DNA of 64,000 nucleotides from Saururus chinensis (lineage: Eukaryota > Streptophyta > Magnoliopsida > Piperales > Saururaceae). The position numbers and the translations under genes are program-made. How positions within the stretch are numbered: position 1 is the first letter of the stretch; each line of letters begins with the position of its first letter. The stretch lies in the NCBI GenBank assembly GCA_035235625.1, contig CP141148.1, positions 19,965,057-20,029,056 on the forward strand. The letters are read 5' to 3'. Under the pieces are notes generated by a model, which was not told the DNA's origin, made no database searches, and worked only from the letters and a program-made list of their open reading frames with translations. Positions 37,214-48,985 of the stretch are shown here, one piece after another.

Positions 37214-40200
37214 TGTTGTTACGTCTGAATCAAGACTATGAAGTAGTCAAATTCATATTTTTTTTACTTGTCAATTGTAGTAGACAAGGTCGATCCACAA
37301 GGAAAGCCTTGTGCAACAAAGAAAATGATTATGAAAAATAGAGAAAAGAAAAATTAAGAGAAAAATAGTAGAAGAGTATTGAAGAGTTAAGAAATCAATT
37401 TGAGAAAATACTACGGCATTAAGGGACATTGTAACATCTAGTGATGTTCTTCATGTGTCATGTTATCTCAGTTAAAATTGAATGAAGATTTTATCTAACT
37501 GGAATATATGAACATTAAAAGCAAAAATAAAGATAAGAAATACCTTGGATAGATGAAGGATAAAAAGAATTGTTTCTTCAAGAGTTCTGTGTATTAAAAC
37601 CACTAAAGATTAAGAAGGAGAGCCTTCAAGCATCTTATGTGTCAAGATCACAAAGAAACAAGAAGATAAACAATATAAAATAAGCATCACTTCAAATAAC
37701 AAATACTTGAAACCATTGATGAAACATGAATAGAAGTTAATTAGATTGTTACAATTCACCTTTAGCCTTAGCTAGAGAGCTTAGAAAGTCATTATAATAA
37801 AACTAAAAATCAAAAGTACAAAAGAAGAGAAGAAAAACAGGAGAAGAGAGCTCGAAATAGGAGGGGATGATGCATCTCCCACGTCCACCCCTCTATTTAT
37901 AGGAGTAGAAGGGGTTGCTTCAAAGGGGAAGGTCTAATCATATATCCCTTGATTGCATCCTAATTGATTGCTTGATTGATTGATTCTTTAGAAATGATTA
38001 GATTCTAAATCAATCAAATAAATCAATAATTTATTTAGCAAATAAGTATCTTTTAGTCTTCCTTTAGTTATCCAATAAGCCTCATTATCTTTCCTTATGT
38101 ATATCAATCACAACTAGTAAAAAGATCCTCCATGTGTTGGCCTTGGGTTAGTTGACTAGCCATCCCTTTGCATGTCCGATTTGACCCATATATCTTTCGA
38201 ATTATGAAGTTGTAACGACCCGACCTGAGCCGGGCCCACAAAATCACTAATAGAAAATTTTTCTTTCCTTGAACCAAGAATCATCGTCTGTGTGCGAGAG
38301 GTAAAACATTCGTCTACGCACTACAGAGCTTCAAGGCTTCCTCGTACGTAGACTTAGGTTGTAATGGACACGGACACAGACACACAACGAAGCTTCATAG
38401 TTCATTGTGTGTAAAACAAAATAAAACATATACTTATAATTGATTTGCCTTGCCGTTGGTTGCCTATGTACGTATTGGATATTATTCCAACAGGATCATA
38501 TATGAACATCATTTTGCCTAATGGCTAATACATGCAACAAGCGTCACAAAATCATATACGTTAAAATACATATATACTGATATTTAATTGGAGTTATACA
38601 GAAACTAGTCATATATCGAAGTCACGCGGAAGTTAATAAATCAATGAAATCGTACATCTCACTGTACCACTGAGTGGGATCATAACCACATATACACATC
38701 TCGCTCTATCACTGAGCCAAGACCGAAAACACAGATTACACGTCTCTCTCTACCCTAGAGCAAGACCACACACGTCATAGCATATAAGCGTACATCATGG
38801 TATATAAAGCACACATCATGGAATATAAGCATAGCAAGCATATGGATCGTAGCATAGCACACATCATAATTAGCACCTGTCATTCTATAATTAAAATGGG
38901 AGATCAGAAATGCTTACTCCCATCATGTCTTGTAAGGTATCGGTATTCGGAGTTACTCACTCCTTCTGGGTGTCCTCCCCTTCATATCAGGAGGTAGTAG
39001 ACAGAGCTTCTTCAAGCCTTTATATGTCCTTCGTCTTGCATTGAAAGACTACGTACAAATGTTCTACTTACTGGAGGCTCTTCTCATTTTCTGTACCCGT
39101 GAGTAGTGGACAGAACCTCCCCTACTCTAGATTGTTTCTCTTGTTGAGGTTTGGTAACTACGGACAGAACCCGTCTTACTCTGGGTCTCATTCTCTCGTT
39201 CCGGTGTTCAAGGATAACGGGCAGGGCCTCTCCTACTCTCGGGGTATTTTCTCCTCATACGATTGCCAAATCAGAAAATGTAACCCTCCATCGCGTAGAA
39301 CACATTAGATTTAGTCAAGAATGCCTCTTGAATCGACTAAATCGGAGTTAGGATGGCCAGAAATAGAGAAAACGAACTTGGTCGGTGCTCGAAGATAACG
39401 AGCAGAACCTCTCCTCGTCTTGGGACGTTTCCTCCTTATACAATCACCAACTCAGAAAATGGAACACTCCATCATGTAGAGCATATTTGATTTAGTAGGA
39501 AACGGGTCTTGAACGACCTTAATCGGCCTCAGAACGGTCAGAAACGGGGTAGGAGAAGTTCTGATCGAAAATAAAACGAAAATGGGGGTTTTATAGGCCC
39601 CCGGCACGCCGAAAATGGCGGTGCGCCGCTGATTTCAAACCGCTGCATAGTGAAACTGCGGTGCCCACCATTTCCTGCAATGCACGCGTGGTGACTATGC
39701 ATCACGGTCGCACATTACGCGTGAAGCAGTCACGTGTACCGCGCGTGTCTGTCGAACACACGCCACTATTTTCCTTTCATTTCTATTTTTTTTATATAAA
39801 TCCAAATCTTCAAACACGCATATCTCCCTACCCCGGATTTGGACTTGAGCGTTCTAGGTACCATTGGACTTGTATCGATGAGCCCTTCGATACTAACCCA
39901 CTTAAAGTAATAAAACATAATCTTTCTAAGTGGGTCCCGCCTATATTGCACACTTCTCGAAAGTTGTAACTTTCGGTCCCGACCTCTGTTTCGCCTGTTC
40001 TTTGATTGGTTACGCTAGTTTCTTCGAGCTCTATTCAAATACGGAGGTTTCAAAGGTTGAAACCGTCTATAATTTATTATAAAAATCACTAATTACCTCT
40101 AACTCCCTTGGTTAGACATAATCGAAAAGCAGGGTGTTATAGAAGTGCCTCCTGAAATAGTGATTCTAGCCACATAAGGCGTCTTTTTAATTCCATAAGA

Positions 40201-40511
40201 ATCATATCAAGAGAATTATATATAGAAAGATATGACCGCAATACTAATGCTACGTCAATTTGTCCAAATCAACTTCTTCTCAAATTTGGTTCTCTTAATA
40301 TAAATATGAAATCCAATAGGTCCACAAGGTTGTGTTTGACGATTCCATACATTCATAGACCATTAAAAACCCATTACTAACCCTTGAATAGCTTTAGTTG
40401 TAATTCACCTAATCAAAATATAAATGGCCCAAACAAGTAGTGAATTAACACAAAATAGGATTGTAATTCAAGATTTCAAAGCATCTAATTGAATACTATT
40501 TTAGTGCATCA
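37214..40511 (-). mobile_element. Athila-type solo LTR, split
   Basis: It is homologous to the LTRs at 23434 and 31775. It begins TGTTGTTACG and ends TTAGTGCATCA on the plus strand. The exact duplication CTTAG flanks it (37209-37213 and 40512-40516). Net length about 1.36 kb. The minus-strand TATA box is at 37901-37893. Confidence 0.9.
38211..40141. mobile_element. Solo LTR of a further family (1931 bp)
   Basis: It starts TGTAACGACCCGACC and ends GGGTGTTATA, imperfect inverted termini. The exact 5-bp duplication GAAGT flanks it (38206-38210 and 40142-40146). It is inserted in the Athila-type solo LTR, so it is the youngest layer here. It holds no gag-pol. A segment of about 180 bp at 39202-39381 is repeated, diverged, at 39382-39561. 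Confidence 0.9.
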
Positions 40512-41927
40512 CTTAGAAATTTGGATTAGACATTTTTCAAGGATTCAAGATTGAAGTATTGAGCAAAATGGTTGAAGATTAAAAGGAAAAGAGGTAATGA
40601 ATCAATCACACACTATCACAAACTTTGGTTTTTAATGTTGGAAAATGAATGGAAGAAATAGGACAAAAATCTCAAAACTATTTATAAGCAATTGATCATC
40701 CTTGAACAAGAATTCATAGGTTCATGAATGAACTTTGGAATTTTTGACCTAGAGAAAAATGAACGAGCAACTTGCTGAATGAATGATCTATATTAGAACA
40801 TTTGATCGGTTAGTACTGTGATTAATTGATTTTGTCTTGGCCTCATTGTTTTTTTGAACTAAATACTGGGATCAATTGTTTGCCCTTGGGAAAATTACTT
40901 GGAAAGGATTAAGAAGTGATTACAAAGGTTTCAAAAAGATAGAAGGTAAAAAGAAAAAAAAAAGTCAAAATATTGGCAGAATGATTGATTTCTGCAAATT
41001 ATGAAAGAGAAACAATCGATTGCTAATTGATGCAGCCCTATGTAAAATCAAGACGGGCATTATTGATTGATCACTCTTGGAACCGATCGATCGATTGAAG
41101 AATTGTGCACATTAAAAATAGTGACCAATCGATCATTGTTTAAAACAATCAATATTTTCAAGAACAATTTACCTTATTTAATACCTTCCTATTTCTATTT
41201 CATTCCTTTTAAAATACAAGTCCTAAACTGACTTAACGAGCTATATAATGGTTATGAAATTACGAAATTGGAGAGAGGGGAACCTAGAGGAGAAAAGAGA
41301 AAGAGGGTTAATAACTTTGCTTATTGTTTTCCAAAGGATAATTCACTTTGAGTTTTTTTATTGAAGATACATGGTAAATTAAAGAAAACAATCCACAACT
41401 AATGGGGCATATACATAGAGTATTCAAAGAGGAGTTGCAACATGTCTTCAATGGAAGATTGAAGATTTCCACAAGGCCAAAATCAAGACTACGAAAAGTG
41501 TTTGTTGAAGACTAGAAGGAGACAGAGACAAGGTAAGGAGGAGAAAGTTTCAAGTGCTTGGAGAAGACTTAGAGGCCAACAACAATGATCAAGACAAGAG
41601 GAGCTTGTGTTTGAATCTAAACAAGGCTGGTGGTTTCCTTGTGTCCATGTAAAAGTGATGGTTTCTAGTGCATTGATTTGTTTCCTTTGGAACTACAATG
41701 ATTTTTACCCTAGTTGGGGTTTTCAACATAGATTGTGTTTATGTATAGATTGATTGATGGTTGATTAATTGTAATTTCGAGAGTAAATATTAGATTTTAA
41801 TCGTTTCTTCTGAATAAATTTTTTTTGCATAAAGAGGCTAGAACTCTCAATTTTAACTTATTGAAAGTACTAGTTCAAGAACAATCTAGTGATCCGCTAG
41901 GTCGATTAAACATATATTAAACTCTCA

Positions 41928-42221
41928 ATTGGTAGCTTAGGAGAATTAGAAATTTTTTAATTTTTGTGCTACTTGATATCATTTAGATTTTCCATGATAT
42001 TGATTAAGAACCTTGGTTAAATTTCCATAGTTTAGGGTTTGAATTGATTGAGAGTTTCAATTGGTTTGAATTCTGATTTGTGCTTAAGTTTTCTTGTTTT
42101 TCTCTCAGAAATACTCAATTAAAACTTGCTGATTCGTGTGCCCTAGGTTAATAGTTGTTTCTCTTATAATTTTTCTTGATTTAAGTGCCAAATTTGTGAT
42201 GCTTTGGTTGGTTTCTGTTAA
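41928..42221 (+). other. Untranslated leader of the Sirevirus-like element
   Basis: AT-rich sequence between the LTR end and the gag frame. No feature beyond the primer-site remnant is seen. Confidence 0.5.
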
Positions 42222-42461
42222 TTGAATTCATTGGCTGATTTGAATGATTCAATGAGTAAACATGTGGACTTGGGAAATCCTATGAATAGATCTTCTTTAT
42301 TTGATGAGAAAATTTTCACTTATTGGCAGAATAGGATGTGTGAATTTATACAAGCGCTTAATGGGAATGCCTGGATGAAAGTGAGATTAGACTTGCTAAT
42401 CAAAATAGTAAAGCCCTTAGTGCTTTATTCAATTGTTATAGAAAAATTACAATATAGGTTG

Positions 42462-45400
42462 TGTAAGATCCATAACCCTAACCTAGTTTATTTTGATTAA
42501 TTTTGTTGTTATTATGTAGTTTTGGTGTTAATTGACCGGTTTGTCTTGTTTCGGGATTAATGATGGTTAAAAATAGTTTAAATCAATATTTTTTTTATTT
42601 TATTGGCTTTTATGCTAAACTAAGTTCATCCAAGTTTTTTAAAAATTTTGGGATTTTTTGTAATTTTTTAGAAAAATTAGGGCGCGAGTCCCACCATAGG
42701 CTCCACATTCATAATCTAGGGTGATGGATCCCACAAGACCGTAAACTTGACTTATTTCATCATTAAAGTGTTTCAAAATTTCTTAACTTCATTTTAGACC
42801 TAAAATGAGTAAACTACCTATTTTTAGTACAAAATTTATTCATACCCTAATTTTCTAATTCATATACCCCATAACTTACTATAAATAGAAAGCTCCAGCT
42901 TCATTCCCATTTGGGAAGGGCTGAGATCTGGGAGGCTGAGATGCCTTAATCCCCATTCTGAAAGAGGAAAAGTTGGTTTAGGTAAGTTTTAACTTTTATT
43001 TTTCATTAATCTCTTAGGGTTGTACCTAATCTTTCTTGATTCTATCTTTTTCAAGGTTGAATCTTATTTTATTCCACTAAAGTTTTTGATTTTAATCTAT
43101 ATTTCAAACCTCTAATAAGGGATTTTAGTTTTGGAATAAAGCAAGTCCTAGATCCACAAGTTTTCAAGTGATTTAAGCTTAAATATTTGGATTTATCAAG
43201 GTATAAACTAAACCCTAAATGTGGGTAGGAATTTGAGAAGCTTCGATTTTGGACCAAGATCTCACTGAAGGTAAGGGTTCTTCTTCCAAAATGGGTCTAT
43301 GTTTCGGATTTGAAGTTTGGGATTATTTATGTGGGTTTTGCTTGATGTTGAGCTTTAATGGTGGTTTATGTAAAACATGATCTTTCTAATGATGTCCTTG
43401 TGTTTTAATTGATTAATGACTAGATCTATCATTTTCTAAGCTTATATCTCAATATCATGATGTTTGGAAGTGAGATTTGAATGTTCATGTCAATTTTGGG
43501 TTTGCAAGGTTGAAGACGAACTAGGGTTTATTGTACAGGCGTTCAAATGGCCCTATAGGTGTTTGAACGGCTAGGCAATCGAACGGTTGTCTGGCCGATC
43601 GATCGATCAAGAACGGTCTAATGGTAGTTTTGCCATTTTGGGCATTTCATCCATTTTCATGTTCTTCTTCTTAAATCTCATTGATTATGAATATGATGTG
43701 GTATTTTACTTGGAAATGTTACTGTGAAGACATGAATATTATCTTGAAAGCTATGATATTGTTCAAGTATGAAATAAGTTACATGTTATTGGATTTTAGC
43801 ATGTTAATCATTTTTTATCCTAAATTCATGTTGAGTGATTCTCCATGTTTTACTTATGATTCCAGCAAGTTTAAAGCATGAGAATGGGCTTGTATGCTTT
43901 TACATGTCACGCTAAATTATGGGTGAATTATATTTCCATGTCTAGCTGAAGTGTAGTGATGAGTATGCTTACCTATGTTTAGCATGAGTTTGTAATTGAC
44001 TTGGACTTGTGTTTTTCGATGATTTTATTTATGATTTTAGTAAGGAGGAGCCATAATTAAATTATGAAAACATGTGTGCAGTTTGACGATGGTTTGTTCA
44101 TAATGCATATGTCTATGCTTAGAATTGAACACTATTACTATGTATGCACACTTGTGCTGATTATTTGACACATATGGATTATGAATGATGCATATATGGC
44201 TAATAGAAACACATCTCATGTATTAGAAATTCATGTAGTGTTGCCCACGTATGTACCATATTGCATGCATCATAAAAATGGTTTACAAATAAGATTTATC
44301 AAGATTAGCTATGGTTGATCGATTGAATGCAATTGGGTGATATTTGCTTGTTGGATTAATTTATCGATTGCTTATCGAATTGGCTAGGTCTGAAAGGACA
44401 TGATTTCATTTTGAGTTCTTTTTGGAACATGGATCATCCCCGGGTTGAGTTGAGTTGAGATGAATTTATTGAGGTTGAGGTTAATTTATCGAGTTATCTG
44501 GACCCTAAGAATCTAGTATGGTATGCCCTCATGCACCGGCTACCATGTGTTCTAGGTTTCCTTTGTGGAATTCGGACTCTTCCCTACAAGAGATGTCTAG
44601 CACGAACACGCTGCTCTAGGTTTCCGTAAGGAATTCGGATGTTCACGGCCATGATTGTCTAGTGTGAGCAGACTGCTCTAGGTTTTCGTAAGGAATTCAA
44701 ACCTTCCTTCTTGGATTATCCAGCACGAGCAGAGGGGCTAACACACCCCAATGCCCAAGGTTTTCATTCAAGAATTCGGATTATGTCCAATGTGGACGGT
44801 ATGATTGTAATTCTCTCCATGATGAAGACATTCACCATTGTTGATAATGCATGATTATGGTTAGTGTGTTAGAGACACTTCTCATGCAAGATGAATGTTT
44901 ATGATTCAAATTAATTATGCATGATTATGGATAGTGTGTTAGAGACACTTTCTCATGCAGGGTGAATGCTTATGATTGATGATAATTGTGCATGATTATG
45001 GTTAGTGTGTTAAAGATACTTCTCATGTTGGATGAATGCTTATGATTGAGAATAATTATACATACTATGGATAGTGTGATTGAGACACTCTTATGCAAGA
45101 TGATTGCATGCGATAAGGAGGATTATGAATGAGATGATATTGTGATATGCTACGCAGGATGAATGTATGCATTTAGAATAAATCATGAATGATATGATAT
45201 GATGATATACCATGTGGAATGGTATGCAAGAGATATGTTGATGATATCATGAGTATGTGTATGTGATGAATGGTTAAGATATAGCGATGCACATGTTATG
45301 AAATTGTCCCATTATGTTGGGTGTGTTATATGTGATCGATTGTGTGTGAAATATCTATAATGATTTCAGATTTATTCTCTCAAAATACAAAACCTTGCTG

Positions 45401-45889
45401 GGTATTTTTACTCACCCCTCTTTCTCGTGTGTTTTTTGTTTTGGGGCTACATGGTGCGACATGAAGATGGCCAAGACTCCTTCTATGAGGAGAAATTGGT
45501 GGGCGGTCTGGAGTAGGAGAGGGTGCCTAGAGGCCCTACGTTCCTTCCTTGTTTATGCAGCTTGTTGCATGGAGTTTCATGTCTTGATGACTTTACCATA
45601 TACTTTGTTTGATGTTTTGGCCTTAGACTCATGTTGACTTTTAATTAAGCCGTGAGAGGGCTTAGTGACTTTAAAGATGTGGGTACTTGTTTGAGAACTA
45701 ATGATAGTTATGTTGTCATTATTTCTCCTTATTTCCTCTTGTACAATGTATTTAGGTGCATCACTCCATGTTGTATCACCCGTTTAAGGGCTTAAGTCTT
45801 CCGCAAATTGATACTTCGTCGCCCCCGTGCGCTCTGACCTTCCCTTAGACTGGGTCCGGCTCGGGTTGGGTGGGTGCCGGGGCGTGGTA
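42462..45889 (+). mobile_element. TGTAAGATCC-family solo LTR (3428 bp)
   Basis: It begins TGTAAGATCC and ends GGGGCGTGGTA. The exact duplication GGTTG flanks it (42457-42461 and 45890-45894), and its removal rejoins the gag reading frame. It is homologous at its 3' part to 519-1942. A GATCGATCGATC run lies near 43600. No coding region is evident. The termini are of the gypsy TGT...TGACA type with the last bases mutated. Confidence 0.9.
44852..45110. repeat. 70-bp tandem repeat, about 4 units
   Basis: The units share GATTATGGTTAGTGTGTTAG then AGACACTTCTCATGCA. A shorter, more degenerate version is seen at 1045-1190 in the other copy. Confidence 0.8.
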
Positions 45890-47300
45890 GGTTGATCTCT
45901 AATTGTATGTCTGTCAAGGCTGCTTGTGAGAAATTAGTAAAACATAATGAGGGAACTCAGGCTTTGAAGCTGTCTAGGCTTCAAATGTTGACTAAAGAAT
46001 TTGAAAACATAATAATGAGTGAAGAAGAAATAATTTTTGAATATTATGCTAAAATTTCAAATATAGTCAATATGTGTGACCAACTAGGAGAGCCTATTCT
46101 TGAATACCTTGTTGTGAGAAAGCTTTAAAGGTCCTTATCCTCAAAATTTAAAACTACGTTGGCTACCTTTTATTCATCAAAGAAAATTGACACTTTAGAC
46201 ATAGAGGAGTTGGTTGGGAACCTTAGAATATTTGAGATGCAAGAAGAGTCCTATGAGAATAATAAGGAGATGACTGACAAATCAAAAGGCAAACAAAATT
46301 CCCTAAAGCATCTAGAAGAACTTTTAGGAAAAATAAAATGTTAAATACATTAGACGAATCTTAAAATGATGAAGAACTAATGCTTTTATTGGCTAAGAAC
46401 TTCAAAAAATTCCTAAAGACTTAGAACATTAGATTTGGGAATAATGGACAAAAATTTGGGAAGTAACAAGGGGAAAAGAGAGATGAGAGGCCAACAAAAC
46501 AAGATATGAACTATTTGAAGTGCTTGGAATGTGGTGAGGTAGGTTACTTTTCTACTGATTGTCCTAACTTTAATTTTTGACAATTCTTATGATGAGAAGC
46601 CCAAAGAGAAAAAGGGGTTTGATTATAAGAAAAAGAAAAGGTGCTTTAAGCAACTTATTGAAGATTCTCATAAGTCCACTTCTCTTGAAGGAAACTCAGA
46701 GTCTAAGGTTTATTTTAACGAGTTTATGGGATTCTCTAACAACTCTTAGTTTTGACTAAGAGAACAAAAAGTCTTGAGAGATAGTTGAAGAAGAAAGAAG
46801 ATGAACTAGTTATGTCTTATCAAACTAGAAATAGGCGAGTGGACTTGAATAACAAACTAGAAAGATAAGTTAATGGCCTTAAGCAAGGCCTAGAGAGTGA
46901 GAAAGAAAAATCTAGTGCTCTCAACCCATGTCTTCTAAAGAGAAATTAAATGAGTTCAAGAGTGGGAAGAAAAAGTTGGAGACTATGCTTAGCATTGGTC
47001 AAATAAACAAGATGAGATTAGGGTTTAGGAATTACTTATATACCCCTGTAGCAAAACCTATTGTCTTTGTGAAGGCAAAAGAGAGTGTAAAAAAGTTTAA
47101 GATTGTGCCCAACCCACCTAGGTCTAGAGTAAAAGGAGGAAGGATAGGTTCTACCATTGTGGGTGTGTGCGATGTTTGCCATAACGATACCCATGTTAGA
47201 AGATAATGTCCAAAGAGCTATCCCTTCAAGCTTAGGTTAAAGAAGAATGAGAAGAAGAAGCGCACTACATCCTCTACCCCTAAGCTGTCCAACTAAGTGC

Positions 47301-48063
47301 ATGAGAAGAAGATGAAGAGAGTGTTGGTGAATAAAGTTTATCTTCAAGCATTGAAGGATCAATTAGGGAAAGCAAGACTAAGTCGTACATCTCTAAGTAA
47401 GATATTTTGTATTTGTCTGTGTTGTAATTCTTTATATCTTTTGGACACTCATGTTTTTAGTTTTATCTCACTTTTACTTGGTTTAATTCATAGGTTTTGA
47501 ATTTAAAAAAACAAAAACAAATGATCAAAAACTCATAAAATTTGGTGTAGCTTTTGCTCATTTTGCAATTGGCTTTGCGTTTGTTTTTGATGAAATTCAG
47601 CTCTTGAGATATTTTGATATTAATTGGCTTTTAAGCTAAAAAAGTAACATGATTTGTGGTCCAATATACCTTAACTAAGAGAACGATATAAACAAGGGAG
47701 TGAAGATCAATTTGATTTTTTTACTTGATGTTGCAATTCTCCAAATCTCAAAAAAACTTGCACACATTATCTTAAGACTCAAGTCACTTTTAAGAATGAA
47801 CATCAAGAGAGAATTCTTAATCATAAGCTGATTGAAGTGTTTGGATTTTAGTAGAGTCTAGGAAATCAAATTAGAGGATGCTTGGCTAGATTTCTATTTA
47901 GTAGTTAAAGAAAAGAAAATTTTATGTAATGTACTTGATGGATTATTTCTCCACCATTTCAACCTCATGACAGCTTGTCTACCCTAGACTCATTAGGCAG
48001 TGTTTTGCATCAGTCTGCTTGGAGGATGATGGTCCACTTGTAGGTGTTATTAGATGAGTTTAG
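47301..48063. other. AT-rich spacer, no gene seen
   Basis: Stops occur in all frames. It lies where the pol region of the copia element should be. Confidence 0.4.
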
Positions 48064-48444
48064 GTGCGAGTGACACCTAACATTATTGCCACTATTATTA
48101 AGTGTGAGAGGAGAGAGCTCACATTTTCATTTATTGGATGTGCCTTTCTACTAGACAGTGAGTTATCTGGAATTTTACTTGGATTGCTACGAGGTCTAGG
48201 GCTTGATATCTCATTACCTGTACAATCGATGGACCAGGACTTTCACTTACTTCATGTGAATGCTCAGTCTGATGTTTGGAGTTCTAGGAAGGAGCAAGTA
48301 GATAGAACAATGGCTAGATTGCTAAACCTCCTAGCCCTATCTCATTTAGAGATTGATTTACCATCTATCGTCTTTGGGAGGATCGTGGAGCTCATGCATG
48401 GCCACACTCATGAGATGTTGTCATATCCATACATACTATGCTAG
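48064..48444 (+). pseudogene. 126-codon frame, retrotransposon-associated, function unknown
   Basis: The frame begins VTPNIIATIIKCERRELTF, ends MLSYPYILC, and is leucine-rich in the middle. Its style resembles the plant-transposon-protein frames found with large retrotransposons, but I cannot assign a family. No promoter or splice context suggests a host gene. A few in-frame-looking scraps continue to about 48770. Confidence 0.35.
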
Positions 48445-48985
48445 ATTTTTATAGCAGTGCATGTGAGACTACCCCTGACATAGCCTACTATGACTGGGAT
48501 GTGACTTCTCAACCTTGGAGTGGTATGATAGATGCTATTTCACCATCAGGGTGATGATCATGAGCCTCAGGGAGCATAGGATGCAGCAGATGCAGCTTTA
48601 GATCCACCTCCACTTGTAAAGGATGATCGATTAGTGACTGTGGGAGAGTTCAGTCTTTTTGGATGTTGTGTTTCATCGTCTTATTGCCCTTCAGCACCCA
48701 ATCGGATCTCGCTTTCCACGAGTGGATAGTGAGGGGGAGCATAGTGGAGATGATGATGTAGTTGTAAAATGATGTTTTTATTATTTTCTTTTCACTTTTC
48801 ATGTATTCGATTACCTACAAACTTGTTCAATTCATTTATGTTTCATTATGATGATGATATGTACTCTTGAAATTGATTTTATTATGGGATATGTGTTGGA
48901 CATGTGTTGATTAATGGTTTAATTTATTCACATGTCATTATGTGATGCTTATAACTTGATGGAGCTATTATTGTGTATTTTTATT
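48445..48985. other. AT-rich sequence, nothing recognised
   Basis: No coding potential or repeat is identified up to the LTR terminus at 48986. Confidence 0.4.

Larger units (their letters stand above)
37069..41927 (+). mobile_element. 5' LTR of a Sirevirus-like copia element, split
   Basis: It starts TGTTGAAACATATG and ends TTAAACTCTCA. It is homologous to the solo LTRs at 5146-6341 and 16808-35118. Net of the nested insertion it is about 1.56 kb. The leader after the terminus begins ATTGGTAG, reminiscent of the initiator-Met primer site, but the rest of that site does not match. A TATA-like CTATATAATG is at 41241. No 3' LTR is found downstream, so the element has lost its right end. Confidence 0.65.
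42222..47300 (+). pseudogene. Gag of the Sirevirus-like copia element, interrupted
   Basis: Before the solo LTR (42222-42461) the frame reads SLFDEKIFTYWQNRMCEFIQ, the start of copia gag of the DUF4219/UBN2 type. It resumes after 45889 with SVKAACEKLVKHNEGTQALK, a stop at 46127, then SSKKIDTLDIEELVGNLRIF. A zinc knuckle at about 46515-46560 reads CLECGEVGYFSTDC, with tyrosine in place of histidine. A charged, coiled-coil-like stretch and a second knuckle-like CDVCHNDTHVRR (about 47170-47205, broken by a stop) follow. Two knuckles with a coiled coil suit Sirevirus gag. Protease, integrase and RT are absent. Many stops make it dead. Confidence 0.75.
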
